Assembly: GCA_963710165.1 (NCBI GenBank)
Contig: CAVPYZ010000002.1
Span: 124,001-188,000 of the forward strand
DNA length: 64,000 nucleotides
Direction: 5' to 3'
Source of the DNA: JACKIP01 sp963710165
GTDB lineage: Bacteria; Pseudomonadota; Alphaproteobacteria; Micavibrionales; Micavibrionaceae
Part shown: in pieces, positions 45,972 through 55,124 of the stretch
How the letters are laid out: each line of letters begins with the position of its first letter
How positions within the stretch are numbered: position 1 is the first letter of the stretch
Program-made: the position numbers and the translations under genes
The notes under the pieces: model-generated
Told to the model about the DNA's origin: nothing
The model's input: the letters and a program-made list of their open reading frames with translations, nothing else
Database searches by the model: none

Positions 45972-47081
45972 ATGAGCGATACAGAGACACAAGAACTGAC
46001 CGAAGAAGAACGCGCCATGAAAGACGAGTGGGGCGATGGCGGTCCCGATTCTACGGCTGAAGATAGTGAGAACGCAGACGACTTTCTAGCCGAGATGGAT
46101 GAAGAAGCCAATACGCGCATTCTGAATCAGGAGGAGATTGATAGCCTTCTCGGGTTTGATGATGATGGTGGCTTAGGCGGCGAAACATCCGGCGTCATGG
46201 CATTAATCAACTCGGCAATGGTTAATTATGAGCGTCTTCCGATGCTCGATATTGTTTTTGATCGTCTTGTACGTTTAATGTCGACATCCCTTAGAAATCT
46301 AACGTCTGATAATGTTGAAGTATCATTGGATCAAATATCGACTGTTCGTTTTGGTGATTATCTTAATTCGATTCCCCTTCCTGCCATGCTATCTGTGTTT
46401 AAAGCAGAAGAGTGGGATAATAACGGCCTTCTTGTCACTGATAGTGCCCTGATTTATTCAATTGTCGACGTATTGCTAGGCGGCAGGAAAGGCACGCCCT
46501 CCATCCGTATTGAAGGACGACCCTATACAACGATTGAGTCGAAGCTTGTCGAGAAAATGGTCAATGTCACATTGAGTGATCTGTCATCCGCTTTTGATCC
46601 GCTTTCTCCGGTAAGTTTCGGTTTGGACAGGATTGAGACAAATCCGCGTTTTGCAACAATTACACAAAGTGGTAATGCCTGTGTTCTTGCGCGACTTCGC
46701 ATTGATATGGGAGAGCGCGGCGGTCGCGTTGAAATTTTAATTCCCTATGCAACGCTTGAACCGATCCGTGAGCTTCTTTTGCAGATGTTTATGGGTGAGA
46801 AATTCGGCCGTGACTCTATCTGGGAGAATCACCTGACGAAAGAGCTTCATAAAACCAAAGTTCATTTGCAGGCAATACTTGGTGAAAAGCCTGTACCTTT
46901 GGGTGATCTTCTCAATTGGAAAATCGGGAAAACAATTATATTTCCTACAAGAACCGATGATGAATTAGAAGTCAGATGCGGTGACTTTCCTATGTTTAAA
47001 GGGCCCGTTGGTCAAAAACAGGATAATATTGCCGTACGAATAGAACGCTATATACCACCAGAAAAACATGAGGATGATTAG
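45972..47081 (+). CDS. fliM: Flagellar motor switch protein FliM
   Basis: Cytoplasmic C-ring subunit that receives CheY-P. The 369 residues include the middle domain (about 75-265) and the C-terminal SpoA domain (about 290-365). The CheY-binding peptide (ILNQEEIDSLLGF) is not at the extreme N-terminus but at about residues 50-62, after an acidic extension. I believe this is shared by some other Rhodospirillales-like FliM proteins. Confidence 0.94.
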   Translation: MSDTETQELTEEERAMKDEWGDGGPDSTAEDSENADDFLAEMDEEANTRILNQEEIDSLLGFDDDGGLGGETSGVMALINSAMVNYERLPMLDIVFDRLVRLMSTSLRNLTSDNVEVSLDQISTVRFGDYLNSIPLPAMLSVFKAEEWDNNGLLVTDSALIYSIVDVLLGGRKGTPSIRIEGRPYTTIESKLVEKMVNVTLSDLSSAFDPLSPVSFGLDRIETNPRFATITQSGNACVLARLRIDMGERGGRVEILIPYATLEPIRELLLQMFMGEKFGRDSIWENHLTKELHKTKVHLQAILGEKPVPLGDLLNWKIGKTIIFPTRTDDELEVRCGDFPMFKGPVGQKQDNIAVRIERYIPPEKHEDD

Positions 47082-47084
47082 AGT

Positions 47085-47657
47085 ATGGAGATGAACCTTC
47101 TGTCTATCGGACTTAATATTATTTTAATGGTGCTGCTGGGGGCCGTTATTTATTACGCGCGTAGATTATCAGAGAACATCTCTATCTTTCGTGACAGCCG
47201 CAAAGAGCTAACAGCTTTAATAAACGACCTGACAAAAAACATTGATAAAGCAGAGGGCGCGATTCAATCTATGCGCCGTGAAACAGATACCAGTGCCGAT
47301 GATCTACACTTTATGATTACCAAGGCAAAAGCATTATCAGAAGAGCTGCAATTCATACAGGAATCGGGTGACAGGTTAGCAACACGTATTGAAAAAGCCG
47401 CAGAGAATACCAATAAAGAGAGCGCTTCTGGGGATACACCTATTCGTGCGACGAAGCCATCATCTTCTAAAAGTAAGAAATCACCGCCCAGCCCTATGTT
47501 TAATATTATTGATCGTGATAATGAAATAGGCGGCGAGCATGATATTCCTGAATTTTTAACTGATGATACAGACATTCCCGAAAATTTAAAATCGCAGGCT
47601 GAGCGTGATCTTGCCATGGCCCTCAGAAAACAAAAACAGACGAAAAAAGGATACTAA
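47085..47657 (+). CDS. DUF6468 flagellar-cluster protein
   Basis: 190 residues: one N-terminal membrane helix (about 5-24), then a coiled coil (about 30-115), a Ser/Lys/Pro-rich linker and a C-terminal helix (SQAERDLAMALRKQK). The pattern matches DUF6468 proteins found between fliM and motE in alphaproteobacterial flagellar loci. Its role is unknown. It starts 3 bp after fliM and is followed after 4 bp by the next gene. Confidence 0.78.
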   Translation: MEMNLLSIGLNIILMVLLGAVIYYARRLSENISIFRDSRKELTALINDLTKNIDKAEGAIQSMRRETDTSADDLHFMITKAKALSEELQFIQESGDRLATRIEKAAENTNKESASGDTPIRATKPSSSKSKKSPPSPMFNIIDRDNEIGGEHDIPEFLTDDTDIPENLKSQAERDLAMALRKQKQTKKGY

Positions 47658-47661
47658 AACT

Positions 47662-48357
47662 ATGAAGCTTTCGTCTGCCCGCTCTATCTTACCCGCTCTT
47701 ATGCTTGTATGTCTGTTCTCTTTCGTCTTGCGCGGTATGGAGGTATGGAGCGGCATGAAAAGTATGGGCGGTACAGCACTGGCTGTTGAGCCTTCCGCAG
47801 AAGAACTTGATTCTTCTGCGTCTGATACCACAGAGATAAGTTCCAATGATAATAATCCGATTGAGATTAGTGATAGTGATGCCCCAACATCTGAAAATGA
47901 TGAGCAGGTCATGACTGAGTTAGAGGGGATTCAAGACGTTTCACCAATACAAATGGAAATTACACAAGATTTGGTGAAGCAGCGGAAGCGTCTTGAAACA
48001 AGAGAGGCGCAACTATTACAAAAAGAAGCTTTGCTTCAAGCAGCAGAGCAGGAACTGGATAGAAAATATCAAGAACTTGTCGCGCTTAAGATAGATATTG
48101 AAAACCTTCTTGTGACACAGTCAGAAGAAGAAGAAAAACAAATTAATAGTCTGGTGAAGATTTATGAGAATATGAAGCCAAAAGAAGCGGCGGCGATATT
48201 TAATACATTGGATTTAGATATATTGGTGGAAGTTATATCCCGTATGTCGGAAAGAAAGTCTTCCCCGATAATGGCAGCGCTTAATCCTGAACGCGCTAGA
48301 ACAGTTACAATAATGCTGGCAGAACAAAAAAGTCTGCCAGCATTACCAATTCAATAA
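47662..48357 (+). CDS. MotE-like flagellar chaperone
   Basis: 231 residues from the ATG at 47662. The upstream extension in the same frame overlaps the previous gene and is not supported. There is an N-terminal membrane or signal segment (about 8-28), an acidic region and a coiled coil (about 95-155). The MgtE-N/MotE-like end has VKIYENMKPKEAAAIFNTLD and ISRMSERKSSPIMAALNP. MotE in rhizobia chaperones the motility protein MotC; here the match is to the domain only. The 3' end carries a 13-bp inverted repeat. Confidence 0.82.
   Translation: MKLSSARSILPALMLVCLFSFVLRGMEVWSGMKSMGGTALAVEPSAEELDSSASDTTEISSNDNNPIEISDSDAPTSENDEQVMTELEGIQDVSPIQMEITQDLVKQRKRLETREAQLLQKEALLQAAEQELDRKYQELVALKIDIENLLVTQSEEEEKQINSLVKIYENMKPKEAAAIFNTLDLDILVEVISRMSERKSSPIMAALNPERARTVTIMLAEQKSLPALPIQ
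48311..48345. repeat. 13-bp inverted repeat at the end of the motE-like gene
   Basis: TAATGCTGGCAGA (48311-48323) and its perfect complement TCTGCCAGCATTA (48333-48345) flank the 9-nt loop ACAAAAAAG, within the last coding codons of the motE-like gene. No T-run follows on the plus strand, so it is not a classical terminator. It could still act as a transcript stabiliser or bidirectional end between convergent genes. Confidence 0.7.
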
Positions 48358-48368
48358 TATTAGTTTAA

Positions 48369-48650
48369 TTAGTTGGAAGCGACCAAAGCCATTTCACTAA
48401 TTGAAGGTGGTAGTAATGGTGTCCAATCGCCTGATTCTTGTGCATTCGCAACTAAAATAGGAAAATCAGGATCAGATATACCTGCATATTCTCCGGATGC
48501 TGTAAATCTTGCAACAGGATCTCTCGCAACAAATCCTGCTTCAACGACAGCAGAGTCAAAACTAGTTTGAAGTGGTGTTTGCGGTTCTGCAGCTACAGGA
48601 CCGGCTAATGCGGCAGTAAAAGCAGCTGCTGCTAAAAGTAAACGTGACAT
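48369..48650 (-). CDS. Small secreted hypothetical protein
   Basis: 93 residues with a strong signal peptide (about 1-21, LAGPVAAEPQ) and a short mature part of about 70 residues, acidic, with no cysteine. No family is recognised. It lies convergent to the flagellar operon with 11 bp between stops. A TTAA-N7-TTAA sequence lies 28 bp upstream of its start. Confidence 0.65.
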   Translation of the reverse strand: MSRLLLAAAAFTAALAGPVAAEPQTPLQTSFDSAVVEAGFVARDPVARFTASGEYAGISDPDFPILVANAQESGDWTPLLPPSISEMALVASN

Positions 48651-48677
48651 AATAGTACCCTTTTATTATTTAAATTA

Positions 48678-48692
48678 TTAATTTTATATTAA
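48678..48692. promoter_or_regulatory. Possible CtrA box (TTAA-N7-TTAA)
   Basis: A perfect TTAA-N7-TTAA occurs 28 bp before the start of the 93-residue secreted protein and near the end of the flagellar operon. CtrA controls flagellar genes in Alphaproteobacteria. The region is very AT-rich, so chance occurrence is realistic. Confidence 0.3.
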
Positions 48693-48754
48693 TGCATAAC
48701 GAAACGATCGTCAATACACATTTCTTGAAACTTTATTACACAATAGCAAAAGTA

Positions 48755-48967
48755 TTAAGAATAAAGTTCTAAGGCTGGTTGGCTTGCAGTATTATCTTCT
48801 AATGTAGTGCGTGGATAACAAGCATCTACACCAACTACTTGACCAGGAAAACTAATATCTGCGCCAGCAAGAGGCGCGACTGTATCAGCGAAAGCTGGTG
48901 CCGATGAAAGTGTCGCTATCGTAGCTGCTGTAGCTAATATTGCACTTAATTTTGATGTTGTACCCAT
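48755..48967 (-). CDS. Small secreted hypothetical protein
   Basis: 70 residues: a signal peptide (about 1-27, APAFADT) and a mature part of about 43 residues with a single cysteine. No family is recognised. GAGGTAAT precedes the ATG at 48967. Together with the 48369 and 49042 genes it forms a run of three small secreted proteins on the minus strand. Confidence 0.6.
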   Translation of the reverse strand: MGTTSKLSAILATAATIATLSSAPAFADTVAPLAGADISFPGQVVGVDACYPRTTLEDNTASQPALELYS

Positions 48968-49041
48968 AATTATTACCTCAAAGTTATTTATTTATTAATT
49001 TAGACTATAATAAATAATAACCAGTTATGTCAACAAAAAAA

Positions 49042-49656
49042 TTAATCTTCAGAAGCATCCTTGTTTATAAAGTCGCGATATCCACCATTAACAGTCGTTC
49101 CATAAATGGTAGGATAATCTATAGCGCCAAAGAACTGCATAAACTGCGGCACCCAATCCGGGTAACCAATTTGGTTCGCAGTACATTCCGCAATCAATCC
49201 GAAATCAAAATAATGGGACGCAAACCCAAGGCCTTGTCTGAATTCCCCTGATTCTTCGGGTAGGCCATCATAATTAAATAGTGCAAAGGCTGCAAAGCTA
49301 CGTCCCAATCCTGCTTCGTCCAATGATTGTGCAATATTCAAGTTATCATACTGCCCCATAAGATAGTCGATCCAAAAATTGTGGCTGTAAGCAACTTTTT
49401 GTATGTCTGATTCAAATTGGACAGGATACATACGAAAGCGTTTATCTTCCCGCACGCGCAAACGACAAATCGGCATCGCTTCAGTATCAGGAGCGATGAC
49501 AGTCAAAATTGTATCTGGGTTTTGGTTTGATATAATTTTCCATGTATCCGGGAAAGAAACCTTTATATCTGTTTCTGCGTCTTTCCAGACGAATATATCC
49601 GCTTTCGCATCAAAGCCGAAAACAGAAAGACAAAGAACAAGAAGTAATACGCGCAT
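49042..49656 (-). CDS. Secreted protein of unknown function
   Basis: 204 residues from the ATG at 49656. The frame is open to 49905, but the extra part overlaps lysC and would hide the signal peptide. The signal (about 1-18, ending FDAKADI) precedes a mature region resembling the secreted 21989 gene in type: FVWKDAETDIKVSFPDTWKI suggests a beta-rich lipocalin- or PsbP-like fold (inference). No firm family. It is divergent from lysC with about 107 bp between. Confidence 0.7.
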   Translation of the reverse strand: MRVLLLVLCLSVFGFDAKADIFVWKDAETDIKVSFPDTWKIISNQNPDTILTVIAPDTEAMPICRLRVREDKRFRMYPVQFESDIQKVAYSHNFWIDYLMGQYDNLNIAQSLDEAGLGRSFAAFALFNYDGLPEESGEFRQGLGFASHYFDFGLIAECTANQIGYPDWVPQFMQFFGAIDYPTIYGTTVNGGYRDFINKDASED

Positions 49657-49763
49657 AATTAAGTATCCATTATGTTTAATTTTATTCAGCATATCATGAC
49701 GTTTATGAATATAAAATGCAAAGATTTCTTGCGGGGAGAAAATAAACGTAGTTAAAGAAGTAT

Positions 49764-51003
49764 ATGGCACGTCTGGTTTTAAAATTTGGGGGAACGTCTG
49801 TTGCAGATATTCAATGCATAGAGCGCGCGGCTGAGAAGGTTGCGCGGGAGTATAATGCAGGTAATGAAGTTGCCGTCGTTGTCTCCGCCATGTCGGGGGT
49901 AACAAACCAACTTGTTGAGTATTGCCGCTCCATAAGCTCTATGTATGATGCGCGTGAATATGACGCAGTGGTCAGTAGCGGTGAACAAGTCACGGCCGGA
50001 TTGATGGCGATTGCTTTACAAAAAAAGGGAATACCTGCGCGATCATGGCTCGGATGGCAACTTCCTATTATATGTGATGATATTCACGGAAAGTCGCGCA
50101 TACTTGATATTCCGACCGATGAGATTGAAAAAAGATTTAAAGGCGAAGAGGTTTTAGTCCTTGCCGGTTTTCAAGGCGTGACAGAAAAAAACCGTATCGC
50201 AACATTGGGAAGAGGGGGGTCCGACACATCCGCCGTGGCACTTGCCGCCGCGTTGGGGGCAGAAAGATGTGACATATATACAGATGTGGACGGCATATAT
50301 ACGACGGACCCACGAGTTGTTGCGACTGCAAGACGCATAGAAAAAATAAGTTATGACGAAATGCTGGAACTTGCATCTCTTGGTGCGAAAGTCTTACAAA
50401 ACAGATCTGTTGAAATGGCGATGAAAAATAATGTCTCTTTACAGGTGTTATCCAGTTTTGAAGATCATATAGGCAGCGACTATCCCGGCACACTTGTTAC
50501 AAAAGAGGAAAATATCATGGAAAAACCTGTCGTAAGCGGAATCGCTTTTAGCCAAAATGAAGCCAAGATCAGTATTTTGAACGTGCCCGATACACCCGGT
50601 GTTGCGGCCAGAATATTCGAGCCCATTTCTGATGCAAATATTATTATCGACATGATTGTTCAGGACATTTCCGAAGACGGCAATGTCACGACTATTACAT
50701 TCGTCGTGCCGGGTGATGATAGCGAACGCGCCAAGAAAATACTTAACAATCTTGATTTTTTGAAAGATTTCGGACATTAGAGTAAAAGACGATGTCGCAA
50801 AAATTTCTGTCGTAGGAATTGGAATGCGTACGCATGCCGGTGTCGCCGGTCTCATGTTTAAAACACTAGCTGAAAAAGGTATTAATATTAATGTTATTGC
50901 GGCTTCTGAAATTAAAATCAGCGTTCTGATTGCACAAGAATATATGGAGCTAGCGGTTCGTTCTTTGCATAGAGCATATAACCTTGAAAAAGCATCGGTT
51001 TGA
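49764..51003 (+). CDS. lysC: Aspartate kinase, interrupted by a frameshift near 50770
   Basis: First enzyme of lysine, threonine and methionine synthesis, with feedback-regulated ACT domains. The first frame (49764-50780) has KFGGTSVAD, GRGGSDTSAVALAAALGA and the first ACT domain. It stops at TAG right after NNLDFLKDFGH. The next frame continues without a start codon: DDVAKISVVGIGM, then THAGVAGLMF and SEIKISVLI, the second ACT domain, ending at TGA 51001-51003. Removing one base around 50768-50773 gives 412 residues, the normal length. An indel error is the likely cause. Confidence 0.93.
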
Positions 51004-51057
51004 AATTTTATTGTTTTTAGGTAATATGTATTCTTAATATCTTTTCGGAAAATTCCA

Positions 51058-52014
51058 TTGCCACCCAAAAAAGAACATCAAAAAACAAAAGAAAAAGAAG
51101 TTCCTGTCAAAGAAGAGACGGCGACTGATTTAAGTGTAGGCGAGATTTTGCGTCGTGCGCGCGTTGCGGAGAAGCTTAGTCTTGAAACAGTTGAAGAAGA
51201 CATACGTATTCGTGCATCAATGTTGCAAGCGATTGAGAATATGGAGCTTGATCGTATGCCCGGATGGATATACACGTTGGGATTTGTTCGTTCTTATTCC
51301 GAATATCTCCAACTTGATAGTGATAAAATGATTTCACTTTTAAAAACACAGGTAGGGGACAAGCAAAAACAAAAACTCGATTTTCCCGTAACTGCATCCG
51401 AAAGCGCCATGCCCAATCGTATGATTATCGGGTTTGCAGGCGCAGGATTGGCCATTATTATTTTGGGAATTTTTCTTTTTCAAAACATAATGGGGGGTGA
51501 ATCCTCCTCTGATAATAACGTCAATGCAATTCCGCCCGTTCCAATTATTGAGAAATACGCAGATCCTAGCGTTAACGTACAAGAAACTGAAGATGCTCCT
51601 GCCGCTGTAAATGAGCAAGCATCTGTTACAGCCGAAAATAATAGTGAGGAAGAACCTTTTCTAGGCGCGCCGCGTGATGCAAATGGTATCGTCCTCCCTA
51701 TGAAACGTCCACTGCGCGCGAATGTTGTTGAAGATTCCTCTGATGGTAATTATCGTATTATTATAGATGTGATTGATGAAAGCTGGGTGGAAATCAGCAA
51801 TCGTGACGGAAAAGTTCTTGTTTCTCGTGTTTTGAAACGTGGTGATCAATATTATGTTCCCCAAAATATTGATGGTTTAATGATGACAACTGGCAATATC
51901 GCGGGCATAGAGATTACAGTTGATGGTGAAAAACTACCGATCAATGGTCGCCAAGGCGATATTAAGCGCGATGTTCCCCTTGATCCCATTAGTTTAAAAG
52001 AGATGTTTCTTTAA
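51058..52014 (+). CDS. rodZ: RodZ-like cytoskeletal HTH membrane protein
   Basis: 318 residues from a TTG start; no better start is visible. The cytoplasmic helix-turn-helix domain (about 25-92) contains LSVGEILRRARVAEKLSLE and GWIYTLGFVRSYSEYL. One membrane helix lies at about 120-140, and a C-terminal DUF4115 domain follows (about 240-318, WVEISNRDGKVLVSRVLKRG). RodZ links MreB to the wall machinery. Its position directly before ispG is the usual one in proteobacteria. Confidence 0.88.
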   Translation: MPPKKEHQKTKEKEVPVKEETATDLSVGEILRRARVAEKLSLETVEEDIRIRASMLQAIENMELDRMPGWIYTLGFVRSYSEYLQLDSDKMISLLKTQVGDKQKQKLDFPVTASESAMPNRMIIGFAGAGLAIIILGIFLFQNIMGGESSSDNNVNAIPPVPIIEKYADPSVNVQETEDAPAAVNEQASVTAENNSEEEPFLGAPRDANGIVLPMKRPLRANVVEDSSDGNYRIIIDVIDESWVEISNRDGKVLVSRVLKRGDQYYVPQNIDGLMMTTGNIAGIEITVDGEKLPINGRQGDIKRDVPLDPISLKEMFL

Positions 52015-52042
52015 TAACACGAAGAGTGCTATGTAGAGACAT

Positions 52043-53179
52043 ATGAAACAAGACCATACAATAATTCGTCCTTGGCGTTCGATAGACCGTAGAAAATCAA
52101 GACAGATTTTCGTAGGCAATGTCCCAGTTGGCGGTGATGCGCCCATCACTGTTCAATCCATGACGAATACACTGACAACAGATATTCAAGCGACGATTCG
52201 TCAAGTAAAAGCGCTCGAAGATGTCGGGGCAGATATTGTACGTATTTCTTGCCCTGACGAGGAGAGTAGCGCGGCATTAAAACAGATTGTAAAAAACGTC
52301 GATGTGCCCATCGTTGCGGATATTCACTTTCACTATAAACGCGGGATAGAGGCTGCAGAAAACGGCGCAGCTTGTTTGCGCATCAATCCGGGTAACATTG
52401 GCTCCGAAGACCGTGTCAGAGATGTTATAAAAGCGGCAAAGGATAATAATTGTTCGATGCGTATCGGCGTCAATGCGGGTTCACTAGAGCGCGATTTGCT
52501 CGAAAAATACGGTGAGCCTTGCCCCGATGCTATGTTGGAATCAGCCCTGCGCCATATTCAAATTCTGGAAGATAACGATTTCTTCAATTTCAAAATATCA
52601 TGTAAAGCGTCAGATGTTTTTATGGCTGTCTCCGCCTATCAATTATTGGCAGATGCTTGTGATTATCCGCTTCACTTGGGTATTACTGAAGCAGGTGGAC
52701 TACGTACAGGAACGATCAAATCCTCAATTGGTATCGGCAATATGCTATGGTCTGGAATAGGGGACACAATTCGCGTTTCACTCTCGGCGGATCCGACAGA
52801 AGAAATCAAGGTCGGTTTTGATATTTTAAAATCTCTCGGACTGCGCCATCGCGGTGTCAACGTTATCTCTTGCCCCTCCTGCGCACGTCAACAATTTGAC
52901 GTTATTAAAACGGTTGAGGTTTTAGAAGAGCGTTTAAATCATATTACAACGCCGATGACACTCTCGATAATTGGCTGCATTGTAAATGGCCCTGGAGAGG
53001 CGTTAATGACTGATATTGGCTTAACGGGAGGCGGTAACGGCGTGCATCAAATTTATTTGGGCGGCGATAAATCACACCGTTTAAATAAAGGCGATCAATC
53101 CATTATCGAACATATTGTAGAATTGGTTGAGAAAAAGGCTGCAGAGATTGACGCGCACAAAGAAAAAGTTGTCATATAA
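52043..53179 (+). CDS. ispG: 4-hydroxy-3-methylbut-2-enyl diphosphate synthase (IspG)
   Basis: Penultimate step of the MEP isoprenoid pathway, a 4Fe-4S enzyme. The 378 residues have VQSMTNTLTTD near the start and the iron-sulfur motif CPSCARQQF, with a later CIVNGPGEA. It has the short bacterial form without the plant insertion. It follows the rodZ-like gene by 28 bp. The usual neighbour hisS is elsewhere in this window. Confidence 0.96.
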   Translation: MKQDHTIIRPWRSIDRRKSRQIFVGNVPVGGDAPITVQSMTNTLTTDIQATIRQVKALEDVGADIVRISCPDEESSAALKQIVKNVDVPIVADIHFHYKRGIEAAENGAACLRINPGNIGSEDRVRDVIKAAKDNNCSMRIGVNAGSLERDLLEKYGEPCPDAMLESALRHIQILEDNDFFNFKISCKASDVFMAVSAYQLLADACDYPLHLGITEAGGLRTGTIKSSIGIGNMLWSGIGDTIRVSLSADPTEEIKVGFDILKSLGLRHRGVNVISCPSCARQQFDVIKTVEVLEERLNHITTPMTLSIIGCIVNGPGEALMTDIGLTGGGNGVHQIYLGGDKSHRLNKGDQSIIEHIVELVEKKAAEIDAHKEKVVI

Positions 53180-53248
53180 CCAAAAAATACTTGAAATTTA
53201 CTCTTAATTTTTGTTATTGATATGAAAACTAAAAATAGGGGATATATC

Positions 53249-53500
53249 ATGCCATCTTGGGAAAAAACACACGGCGTAGAAGCTGCACCAAAAACAGACT
53301 GGGCAATAGCGGCTATAGGGGAACAACCTTATCCAAATTTTTCTTCTTATCATTGGAATGATTGGAATAGTCTTTCGGGATATCAAAAATTATATACAAT
53401 TTTTAATGATACAAATAGCTCTGAATTGCAAAAAAACGCTGCAGAAGAACTTAGAGAGCGTTTTCATAGTGGTACAGAGTTTTTTGATGCGGAAAAATAA
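53249..53500 (+). CDS. Small hypothetical protein
   Basis: 83 residues from the ATG at 53249, preceded by AGGGGATATATC. An ATG nine codons earlier has no ribosome-binding site. The protein is hydrophilic, Trp/Tyr-rich (WAIAAIGEQPYPNFSSYHWND) with no cysteine. No family is recognised. It lies between ispG and tRNA-Ser. Confidence 0.55.
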   Translation: MPSWEKTHGVEAAPKTDWAIAAIGEQPYPNFSSYHWNDWNSLSGYQKLYTIFNDTNSSELQKNAAEELRERFHSGTEFFDAEK

Positions 53501-53561
53501 TGGTTATTAATTCAAAAGTATTATTGCTTCTTAATTTTTAATCTGATAGCTAAAGAGAACA

Positions 53562-53654
53562 GGATACGTGGCCGAGTGGCTGAAGGCGCTCCCCTGCTAA
53601 GGGAGTATAGGGTTTATAGCTCTATCGAGGGTTCGAATCCCTCCGTGTCCGCCA
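53562..53654 (+). tRNA. tRNA-Ser (anticodon GCU)
   Basis: 93 nt including an encoded CCA. The acceptor stem GGATACG pairs with CGTGTCC. The anticodon arm CTCCC-CTGCTAA-GGGAG gives anticodon GCT, reading AGC/AGU serine codons. A long variable arm follows, typical of class II tRNA-Ser, and the T arm GAGGGTTCGAATCCCTC is perfect. Confidence 0.97.
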
Positions 53655-53811
53655 TTTTCAAATTCTTATTTTTAACTTAAGACATGTTTTCAAGAGTTTA
53701 GATGTATGTATGTTTGTTTATGTCTATTATCTAATTAATTTTTTGGATCGGTGTAATTATAAAAAAAGAGGTTGAAACTTTTTTGTTCCAATAACTCGTT
53801 AGAGTGCTGTA

Positions 53812-54945
53812 CTAAAGTTCTTGATCTATTGTAAGAGTTTCTTCTGGAGTAAAGGCTTTTTCTGGCTTAGGAGTAGATGCCATCACCTCTATTCTTTCCG
53901 TTAATTTCTTTAGACCATCGAAGGGATTCTCAAGTGCTAGGCTGTGATAGCATTTTAAGAATGTAGCATTTACTCCGAATTTGCTAGCAACATCTCCTTG
54001 TAATTTTGGACAAGCAACTGTGTCCAACTCAGGAATAAAAAAATGAGTAGGTAAAATTAATTCAGCCGCTTGATCTAGAGATTCATAATATTCTTCGCAT
54101 GCTTCAGACAACTCACGCATTTGTCTTAGAGTTGGATCATCTATAGAACTAAAAACATCTGGGTCCTTTTTAAAATATCTTAGATATTGCAAGTAGGTTT
54201 TGCCTGCCCATGTTTCATTGGAAAGTAGGTCGAGGCGAGGGTTTTTTTTAACCTCTCGTGTGCGCCAATCAATTGTTTCGTCCGCAGCATATTTTTTAAA
54301 ACGTTTATATGTTTTCTTGCTATATATATGATTTGCGCCAGCCATCCCAAAAAAAGAGGCCATATTAATGGCCCCATTATATTCTCTATTGTAATCTTGT
54401 TCCTTCGAGACATCTAGCCTATTTCGTCCTAAACACAGCCCAGCCGTAGAATGGGTCACAATAACTTTTGGTATGTCTGAGCAAGAATCTCTATGCACTT
54501 CAAGTGTTTTATCTACGAGGTAACGATGAACTGTTCTGTCATAGGCATCAATGAAGCCACATTCACGATCTGTATATGGCAGCATCATAAATGAAACGTC
54601 ATAACCAAGATCATTCCAGAAATTAGCAACTTTTTCATAAGCTTGAGGTATAGCCTTGAATCCCAGAACAAATCTTATTTCTAACGTTGGATTTTCAATA
54701 CGGGACGATACGCACGGAACAATCAGGCCGCTTTCATCATCTATGAAATCATGCCGTTCCCATCCACTTGCCATGTATCCAGAACTCCATTTATGTTGTA
54801 ATACGCTTCTAGAGTTTTCTTTTTTGGGTTGATAATCGCCAAAATGAACCATCAGCAATTCATTTATAGAATTAATAGGAGTAGGCTGATTTATCCATTT
54901 ATAAGCATTGGTTACAGATTTTTTAAATGGTGCTGAAATTAGCAT
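53812..54945 (-). CDS. Alpha/beta-hydrolase family protein
   Basis: 377 residues. A nucleophile elbow VIVTHSTAG places Ser at about 166, an Asp in PELDTVA and a His in CYHSLALENP, in the order of a hydrolase triad. The early part resembles S33-type lysophospholipase or monoacylglycerol lipase proteins (FVLGFKAIPQAYEKVANFWNDLGYDV). There is no clear signal peptide. The substrate is not assignable. It stands alone, 158 bp after tRNA-Ser on the opposite strand. About 180 bp upstream hold nothing recognised. Confidence 0.78.
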   Translation of the reverse strand: MLISAPFKKSVTNAYKWINQPTPINSINELLMVHFGDYQPKKENSRSVLQHKWSSGYMASGWERHDFIDDESGLIVPCVSSRIENPTLEIRFVLGFKAIPQAYEKVANFWNDLGYDVSFMMLPYTDRECGFIDAYDRTVHRYLVDKTLEVHRDSCSDIPKVIVTHSTAGLCLGRNRLDVSKEQDYNREYNGAINMASFFGMAGANHIYSKKTYKRFKKYAADETIDWRTREVKKNPRLDLLSNETWAGKTYLQYLRYFKKDPDVFSSIDDPTLRQMRELSEACEEYYESLDQAAELILPTHFFIPELDTVACPKLQGDVASKFGVNATFLKCYHSLALENPFDGLKKLTERIEVMASTPKPEKAFTPEETLTIDQEL

Positions 54946-55124
54946 CTTTATTAATTAATTATTATAGTGATTTACTAATAACTGATTCCTGTAATTTTCA
55001 TCAAACAATATTTTAAATAAATTCGTAAAGAATTTTTATATTGCTTAAAATTAGTCTCCAGCCCTCTAAAATTTCAAAAAGAAAGTTAGGATATTCTCCC
55101 ATAAGATCCGCCATCTACAGATTT

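Noticed and set aside
53655..55124. Attachment-site repeat of the tRNA-Ser 3' end
   Set aside because: Short partial matches such as GATCCGCCA near 55106 are too short, and there is no integrase.
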